From Bacillus australimaris (GTDB lineage: Bacteria; Bacillota; Bacilli; Bacillales; Bacillaceae), in the NCBI RefSeq assembly GCF_001307105.1, contig NZ_LGYN01000002.1:1-64000 (forward strand): a stretch of DNA of 64,000 nucleotides. Reading direction: 5' to 3'. The translations under genes and the position numbers were made by a program. Within the stretch, counting starts at the first letter, position 1. The number at the start of each line of letters is the position of its first letter. The notes beneath the pieces are model-generated. The model worked only from the letters and a program-made list of their open reading frames with translations. It searched no databases and was not told where the DNA came from. This document shows positions 59,187-64,000 of the stretch, one piece after another.

Positions 59187-59236
59187 AGAAACTCCCTCGA
59201 ATTACTGATGCCAGTAAGTAAATAGAGGGAGTTTCT
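59187..59236 (-). terminator. terminator of the IclR gene
   Basis: AGAAACTCCCTC / GAGGGAGTTTCT 12-bp stem with an inner TTACTG/CAGTAA hairpin; on the minus strand followed by TATTTTTTC. Confidence 0.75.
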
Positions 59237-59293
59237 ATAAAAAAGATATTCATATTATCATATTAAAAAATAATTCGTCATATTGCACATCCG

Positions 59294-60064
59294 TTAAGAG
59301 GGTGCAGCCTCTGTTTTTTCTAAATGACGTTCTATCTTCAGTGCTGCTTCTTTGGCAAGTTGAGCAAAGTACTCAACAGTGTCATCTTTTTTTCGATAAG
59401 TAGGGCAATGTATAGAGAGACCCGCAAGAATGTGTCCTTCTTGAGACAAAATAGGCACAGCGACATTTAGCGCGCCTTCATTTACTTCTCCTTCTGTATA
59501 GGCAAACCCCTTAGTTTTTATTTGATCTAAATCTACTTTTAGTCTATCGATCTCTATCTCATATTTGGACGACAATCTTCGGATCATCAGTTCTTGCTGC
59601 TTATGGTCCATGAACGCAAGTAATACCTTTCTAGATGCTCCATTATGAATAGGTTTGCTTAATCCGATAGGTCTTGAAAATTTAACATCATGGGGGCTTT
59701 CAATAGAAGCAATACATACGCCCTCTTTCGTCAATGGATCCATGATATTTAAACTGACGGTTTCTTTCGTTTTTTGAGCAATATCTTCTATAAAGGGCAT
59801 CGCAATTTCACGAAGCTCTGGGAAGGGATCTGCATAAATTCCTAATTTATAAGCATTTAACCCAAGTCTTATTTTTACGGTTGATGTATTCTTGGTGAGA
59901 TAGCCGCATTCCATTAAAGTATTTACTAAACGAAAAGTAACAGTAGTTGATATGCCCATTTTTTCTGTTATTTCTTTTACAGTCAATTCTTTATTTACTT
60001 TATGAAAAAGGTCTAGAATATGCAGACCTCTGCGTAAAGTTTGGGAAGTAGATTTATCAGTCAT
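59294..60064 (-). CDS. IclR family transcriptional regulator
   Basis: 256 residues: N-terminal winged helix (LRRGLHILDLFHKVNKELTV, EITEKMGISTTVTFRLVNTL) and the C-terminal IclR effector domain (LSKPIHNGASRKVLLAFM, EGEVNEGALNVAVPILSQEG, LAGLSIHCPTYRK). AAAGGAG precedes ATG. No intact adjacent catabolic gene is left in front of it; its former target could be the lost citrate-type locus or the inositol cluster (inference). Confidence 0.9.
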   Translation of the reverse strand: MTDKSTSQTLRRGLHILDLFHKVNKELTVKEITEKMGISTTVTFRLVNTLMECGYLTKNTSTVKIRLGLNAYKLGIYADPFPELREIAMPFIEDIAQKTKETVSLNIMDPLTKEGVCIASIESPHDVKFSRPIGLSKPIHNGASRKVLLAFMDHKQQELMIRRLSSKYEIEIDRLKVDLDQIKTKGFAYTEGEVNEGALNVAVPILSQEGHILAGLSIHCPTYRKKDDTVEYFAQLAKEAALKIERHLEKTEAAPS

Positions 60065-60629
60065 AAAAAAGCTCCTTTCCGTACCTTTCTGATAGCTTTA
60101 TTCTAACTTTAGATTCTAAATCCCTCCAGTGAAAAATTGCCTTTCTTCATTCGACCATCTTTTCAAGCATGTATAAAGGGGAAAATCTCGCTAGGTCACT
60201 TTCTGCAAAATTTCTATGCAATACCTTACTAAAAATATTCAGAATATCTCAGTAGTAGTGGTTCAGTCGTTCAGAATGAATCTATGTTTACTTCCCTAAA
60301 TAATAATGGATCCACTTTTACTTCCTGTAAAGGGAACATAAAAGTGGATCCATTAAAAGATAAAGTACTCATTTAACTAGTGTTGACAACGCATATAAAG
60401 GATCTATGTTTACTTCGTTGTACATATACAGTTGTGTACAGGGACATGAATAAGGGTCCATTCTGAACCCCCTTCCTGTCCTCGAATTAAAATGGATCCA
60501 TTGTTTATTACTGTGCATAAATCTTCAACTTTCCCTACGTGTAATTTAATTTGTTCTTTTTCATAACTGTTAGCCAGTGATACTTGTTACCATGATTCCT
60601 ACAAAATTTAAGAGCAAAACACAAATTTA
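60065..60629. other. gene-free repeat-rich region
   Basis: 565 bp without a credible gene. It holds a 17-bp-arm inverted repeat (60304-60355), two copies of ATCTATGTTTACTTC (60280-60294 and 60402-60416), several TGGATCCA motifs and an imperfect inverted pair TTCAGAATG / CATTCTGAA (60270 and 60459 areas). Multiple short repeats of this kind resemble decayed insertion-sequence ends, possibly IS21-like, but no transposase part is seen here. Confidence 0.5.
60304..60355. repeat. perfect inverted repeat, 17-bp arms
   Basis: TAATGGATCCACTTTTA (60304-60320) and TAAAAGTGGATCCATTA (60339-60355) are exact complements around an 18-bp loop. The core TGGATCCA recurs at 60493-60500 and 60888-60895, where TGGATCCATTGTT is shared. 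Confidence 0.8.
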
Positions 60630-60827
60630 TTAAATCTCCTGTTCACTGACTGGTTGTTCTGACTCTAAGAAAAATTCTACAAAATCACGTCTAAAAAGAA
60701 TACCTGTCATGTTTGTTATAGATTCCTTTGCAATATCAGCAGCTGTGTCACTACTAACATTTAAAAAAGTATCAAGAGGTAACTCACGCCCTGTTTGTTG
60801 GATATCTTCCCTTCTACTGTCATTCAA
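60630..60827 (-). CDS. hypothetical small protein
   Basis: 65 residues, start MNDSRREDIQQTGRELPLDT, acidic, mainly helical, end FLESEQPVSEQEI. A TTG at 60827 is the proposed start because AAAGGAG lies 9 bp upstream. No family recognised. It lies between repeat elements in a decaying region, so it could be a mobile-element cargo gene or a remnant. Confidence 0.45.
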   Translation of the reverse strand: MNDSRREDIQQTGRELPLDTFLNVSSDTAADIAKESITNMTGILFRRDFVEFFLESEQPVSEQEI

Positions 60828-61043
60828 AAATAATCTCTCCTTTAGACTTAGATAGAACAATGTGCTTTATGTACTAGAAGGTAAATGTGGATCCATTGTT
60901 GTACACTCCCTCTTATCCATCTCCAACTCCCTTTTTGTATGCAATATCAAAAATCAAAAACCTCTAACATGAGAAGGAGATCAGCCACGTCACCGTATAG
61001 CGTTACGACTACATAACAATAGGAGAATCATGTCGGCTTTATT

Positions 61044-61288
61044 TTAACAATAAGAAGATATGTTTTCCCGGTCATCGTCTTCATGCACACTACTTAAACA
61101 AGCTTTTACTGCTTCAGAAATTTCTGTTAATGCCTCTTCTCTAGTATGTCGAATTAAAGAATTCACGATTTTCTGATGAATGTCTAAAATGAATACAGCA
61201 CAGTGGTCACTACCTGATCTAACTGCCCTTCCCACCCCCTATAATCGTCTGAGCAGTTTGTGCATTTATGAACGGTGATCCCTCTCGC
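61044..61288 (-). pseudogene. C-terminal remnant of a helicase
   Basis: The frame from 61235 reads VGRAVRSGSDHCAVFILD, which is the last conserved motif of DinG/DEAD-type helicases (QGVGRAVRS...D). Just upstream another frame reads REGSPFINAQTAQTII, the sequence that normally precedes it; joining them needs a small indel near 61238. Nothing of the ATP-binding part remains. The C-terminal tail (KIVNSLIRHTREEALTEISE...) ends at a stop at 61044. Confidence 0.5.
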
Positions 61289-61382
61289 ACATAACAGAAT
61301 CATATTGTTCTCTTGCTGTGTATGAGCTAGGCTTTCCATCAAGCACGAGGATTCTTCAAGAATCCCCTTTCAGATCTACTCC

Positions 61383-61623
61383 ATGTCATATACAAATTAT
61401 CCAGTCCAATATAAACTAGACGTACTTCACTATATGAGTGAACATGGGACGTCTATCTTGGAAACAGCTGCACTCTTTAATTTACCTTCTGATACCACGC
61501 TTTGAAACTGGCAGCATGTTATGGAAACACAAGGAGTAGACGCCCTCAAATCAAAGAAAAAGGGGCGTCCATCTTTGAAAAAGTATGACAGAATTCAAAT
61601 TATTTGGGCAGAAGCTCTACCTT
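61383..61623 (+). pseudogene. IS3-family (IS150-like) transposase orfA fragment
   Basis: ATG 61383 opens MSYTNYPVQYKLDVLHYMSE, then HGTSILETAALFNLPSDTTL; after an in-frame TGA at 61503 the frame goes on NWQHVMETQGVDALKSKKKG and RPSLKKYDRIQII. This is the helix-turn-helix start of IS3/IS150-group OrfA proteins. It carries a nonsense codon and is cut off near 61610; no orfB and no terminal repeats were found, so the element is dead. Confidence 0.75.
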
Positions 61624-61667
61624 TCGCCCATATTAGATATCAGTGTATTAAGTATCTTTAATATGTT

Positions 61668-62585
61668 TTATTTTTTTATCGCATGAATGTAATGAATCGT
61701 TTCAAAAGCAGATAAGTAATCGTTACGATTCTTAAAATAAAGTTCATGAATTTGAGCCGGTGATAGGTGTTCGTAAATTAATAAACCGGATTTCTCTAAC
61801 ATCTTCTCAATTTCAAAGTAAGAAAAACATGATCTCATTGGTTCCCCGCCCATTGAAGCCATTTTCAACATATTTTCAACTCTATTAGAGGTTCCTTTTT
61901 CTTCGAATAGTTTCTCGTCTGCATAATCAAAAACGATCGAACTTCCTGATGGAACCTTGGTGAATAAATAATCTATTAAGCTTGAAACTTCCTCTTTCGT
62001 TAAATAGTAAGAAACACCTAAAAGACTAAAGAATGTCTTTTTGTTATCAAATCCTTTACCTATTAGGTTTTGATAGGACAGATTTTTGGTGAAGTCCATT
62101 GAAACAAAATGAAGATTACTTGGGATTTTTAATTTAGCCTCGTCCAATCTTTGCTTTTTAAATTCCTGTGTAGTGGGATGATCAATTTCGAATATTTCTA
62201 AGCTGTTTTCCAATTCTGGATGTCGTAAACTAAAAGTATCTAATCCAGCGCCAAGTATGACATATTGTCTTAATCCTAACGCTACCTCATTAAGCAATAC
62301 TTTTTCGCAATACGCAGCACGTGATAAGGTTATTGGAGAAAGTTGTACTTGTGTAATCCATTTTAATATTTCTTCTGTATTTCCCTCGAATTTTTGTGCG
62401 ATATCTTTGTTGAAGAAATGTATGCCTTGAACCATATTCTCTTTGATGTCATTAAATTCTTTTACAGAAATTAAGTCTTTAGCTAAATAATCATTAAAGA
62501 TTTTAGGGGTATCATCAAATTGACTATGATAGGATCTGCCAAAAGCTGATATTAACGAAGTTACACTTGACTCATTTTTCTTCAT
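61668..62585 (-). CDS. class I SAM-dependent methyltransferase (leucine carboxyl methyltransferase type)
   Basis: 305 residues. SAM-binding motif VILGAGLDTFSLR (GAGLD at 112-116) followed by acidic EIFEIDHPTTQEFKKQRL, and DYLFTKVPSGSSIVFDYADE later: the pattern of the TIGR00027/PPM1 group of small-molecule O-methyltransferases. Several members sit in antibiotic or secondary-metabolite clusters. Substrate unknown. AAAGGAG 9 bp before ATG. A perfect sigma-A promoter followed by a terminator-like hairpin precedes it, implying regulated read-through. Confidence 0.85.
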   Translation of the reverse strand: MKKNESSVTSLISAFGRSYHSQFDDTPKIFNDYLAKDLISVKEFNDIKENMVQGIHFFNKDIAQKFEGNTEEILKWITQVQLSPITLSRAAYCEKVLLNEVALGLRQYVILGAGLDTFSLRHPELENSLEIFEIDHPTTQEFKKQRLDEAKLKIPSNLHFVSMDFTKNLSYQNLIGKGFDNKKTFFSLLGVSYYLTKEEVSSLIDYLFTKVPSGSSIVFDYADEKLFEEKGTSNRVENMLKMASMGGEPMRSCFSYFEIEKMLEKSGLLIYEHLSPAQIHELYFKNRNDYLSAFETIHYIHAIKK

Positions 62586-62611
62586 ACAAACACACTCCTT
62601 TATTTTAGAAC

Positions 62612-62649
62612 AAAAAAATAGGGTTCCCCCTGGCCAGGAGAACCCTATT
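62612..62649 (-). terminator. intrinsic terminator in the methyltransferase leader (attenuator candidate)
   Basis: Minus strand: AATAGGGTTC (62649-62640) pairs fully with GAACCCTATT (62626-62617), the inner part adds CCTGG/CCAGG, and a run of seven T follows. It stands between the promoter (-10 at 62680-62675) and the start codon (62585), with only about 20 nt of leader before the stem and no leader ORF. Confidence 0.8.
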
Positions 62650-62674
62650 ATATAACTGAAAAAAATAAAAGTAA

Positions 62675-62703
62675 ATTATAGCACAAATAAAAAATTTTGT
62701 CAA
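62675..62703 (-). promoter_or_regulatory. consensus sigma-A promoter of the methyltransferase gene
   Basis: Minus strand TTGACA (62703-62698), 17 bp, TATAAT (62680-62675): both hexamers perfect and spacing optimal. Confidence 0.9.
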
Positions 62704-62823
62704 TTATAAAGGCGGAAAAATATTTAATTGCTATGTGTTCATAAATTGATGATTTAATGAACAGTGCACATATTTATCGAATTCTTTCTGTTTTATTTCG
62801 TAACCTTAAACGCTTTAACAAAC

Positions 62824-63465
62824 TCAATACAACTTTTCGAAATATTGTTTTATTGAAGGAAAGCTACCTTTTGGAGCACCTAATAGTTTTTCATAAATCT
62901 CGTCAATCGCATCTAGTTTGGCAATGAGCTGTTCGTGAGTCAATGAGAAAAGGCTTGGATCAAGCATAAAATGGAGTCCGACTAATAAGAATTCCGTAAT
63001 TTCATCTGGAAAATCCGTGTGAAATACACCTTCTTCTACTCCTTGCTTCAAAATAGATGAAATAATTGGTACATATTCTTTTATCATGCAAACTTTCATT
63101 TTCTGATGTAGAAGAACGTTATCTTTGTGATGTAAATGAGTCATTAATCCATCACTGAAATGATTTGATGTTTCCTGTGAAAAAAACTGAATAATATTTA
63201 TAAACTTCTCTATTGCTTTTAAATCGGAGTTATTATTAATTTGTTTAAACAATTGAACACTTGAATCAATAGAGTCTTGAATTACTGCGTCCGCAATTTC
63301 ATCTTTTGACTTGAAATAATGATAAAAAGTGCCTTTTGCAACTCCGATTTTTTTAATAATATCGCTAATCGTAGTATTCTCGTACCCATTAGATGAAAAC
63401 AAATCTTTTGCGACGGAAATAATCTCGGTTCTTCTTTCTTCGGGTTTTTTGACAATTCTTTTCAT
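62824..63465 (-). CDS. TetR family regulator
   Basis: 213 residues: N-terminal helix-turn-helix (AKDLFSSNGYENTTISDIIK, then IGVAKGTFYHYFKSKDEIAD) and a ligand-binding C-terminal domain. AAGGGGGGAG precedes ATG. It is divergent from a helD-like gene and shares with it a palindrome with 15-bp arms, its likely operator. It may also influence the methyltransferase gene downstream on the same strand (239-bp gap), which has its own promoter. Confidence 0.88.
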   Translation of the reverse strand: MKRIVKKPEERRTEIISVAKDLFSSNGYENTTISDIIKKIGVAKGTFYHYFKSKDEIADAVIQDSIDSSVQLFKQINNNSDLKAIEKFINIIQFFSQETSNHFSDGLMTHLHHKDNVLLHQKMKVCMIKEYVPIISSILKQGVEEGVFHTDFPDEITEFLLVGLHFMLDPSLFSLTHEQLIAKLDAIDEIYEKLLGAPKGSFPSIKQYFEKLY

Positions 63466-63503
63466 GGAACTCCCCCCTTGAGGCTTATAATTGTCTTTTA
63501 AAG

Positions 63504-63538
63504 ATACATCATTGACCGTCGGTCGGTCAATGATGTAT
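63504..63538. promoter_or_regulatory. TetR operator palindrome
   Basis: ATACATCATTGACCG (63504-63518), 5-bp centre, CGGTCAATGATGTAT (63524-63538): exact inverted repeat between the tetR gene and the helD-like gene. The size and the GACCG/CGGTC core are typical of TetR-family operators. Confidence 0.85.
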
Positions 63539-63575
63539 TATTTATTTACTTAACATCTTTAGGGAGTGTGAAGAG

Positions 63576-64000
63576 ATGACGAATGAAAACCAAGTGCGAA
63601 AGTATGAAGAGGAGCGCATTCGTACTGTTTTAAGAGAAATTGAAAAAAAGTGGTTAAATTGGATCATGATTCTGGTGGATTAAAGAAAGATGTCATTCAT
63701 CTAAAGAAAACCTTTTGGGATGATGTGAAAATAAATCTAGATAATCCTGAAGATGCTAGTGAAACCTTATCAAGCATTAGACAGCAGGCGGAGATGCTGT
63801 CCGAGAGGGAAAGAACGCACCGTCAACTAGATAAGCAGAGGAAGACCTTAACTCGATTAAAAGATTCTCCATATTTCGCCCGAGTTGATTTTCTCGAAAA
63901 TGGTAAGGAGACAACAAATAACGTGTACCTCGGAGTTGCGAGTTTAATGGATGAAAATGAGGAAACATTTCTTATTTATGATTGGAGAGCCCCTATTTCC
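63576..64000 (+). pseudogene. helD-like RNA polymerase-recycling helicase, 5' part, frame broken
   Basis: ATG 63576 gives MTNENQVRKYEEERIRTVLR, EIEKK, then a wrong frame and TAA at 63680. Moving one base restores VVKLDHDSGGLKKDVIHLKK, then RVDFLENGKETTNNVYLGVA and DENEETFLIYDWRAPIS up to the window end: the N-terminal coiled-coil and first domain of HelD (UvrD-like, YvgS). One A is missing from an A7 run at about 63643-63649. HelD frees stalled RNA polymerase from DNA; relatives confer rifamycin tolerance in other bacteria. Either a real mutation or a homopolymer sequencing error. AGGGAG upstream; continues beyond 64000. Confidence 0.75.

Overview
The window is low-GC Firmicute chromosome. 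Gene order and protein sequences point to the Bacillus pumilus group (B. pumilus, safensis, altitudinis). Long stretches match the B. subtilis order lexA-yneA-yneB-ynzC-tkt-sirA-yneF-ynzD-ccdA, yneK-cotM-sspP-sspO-citB-yneN-tlp and yneP-yneQ-yneR-plsY-yneT-parE-parC. A secreted glutamyl endopeptidase and a CYP102-type P450 fit the same group. Species is inferred; no rRNA gene is present to confirm it.

Layout. 1-3.2 kb: the 3' end of a collagen-like surface protein, a Rap phosphatase with its Phr peptide gene, and a tiny Gly-rich protein behind a sigma-K-like promoter. 3.2-7.3 kb: a YoaK-type membrane protein, the NHEJ pair ligD/ku (divergent) and ydaT. 7.3-13.8 kb: a VOC protein, an Rrf2 regulator with a matching operator in front of an NmrA-type oxidoreductase, an EamA transporter, a three-domain RNA-repair enzyme (kinase, phosphatase, ligase) and a DUF421 protein. 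14-21.8 kb: bscR/cypB with a perfect palindromic operator, the glutamyl endopeptidase, nucB, an RsbR-type stressosome protein, iseA and a Gly/Pro-rich protein with a second sigma-K-like promoter. 21.9-42 kb: the conserved core block (SOS genes, transketolase, cytochrome c biogenesis without ccdB, spore genes, aconitase, PlsY, topoisomerase IV).

42-58 kb: two small membrane proteins, an MFS transporter, a degraded ORF, then a roughly 13.6 kb inositol-type catabolic cluster read leftward. Its order is iolJ, iolR, iolD, iolB, iolC, iolA, MFS, AraC regulator, polyol permease, IolE-like protein, Gfo/Idh dehydrogenase and IolH-like protein. The lower pathway (IolD-B-C-J-A) is standard. The dehydrogenase, the dehydratase-like protein and both transporters are not the B. 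subtilis versions, so the substrate may differ. IolR-like 11-mer boxes lie upstream of iolJ.

58.5-64 kb is an accessory and decaying zone. It holds remnants of a LysR regulator and a CitM-type citrate transporter, an IclR regulator, repeats with a TGGATCCA core, a helicase tail, a broken IS3-family transposase orfA, a methyltransferase gene behind a strong promoter followed at once by an intrinsic-terminator hairpin, and a TetR gene sharing a 15-bp-arm palindrome with a divergent helD-like gene. The helD-like frame is broken by one base in an A-run.

No tRNA, rRNA or CRISPR array was seen. The clearest unusual items are the terminator-gated methyltransferase, the TetR/helD pair, the RNA-repair fusion, the variant inositol cluster, the Rrf2 operator pair and three sigma-K-like promoters of identical geometry.
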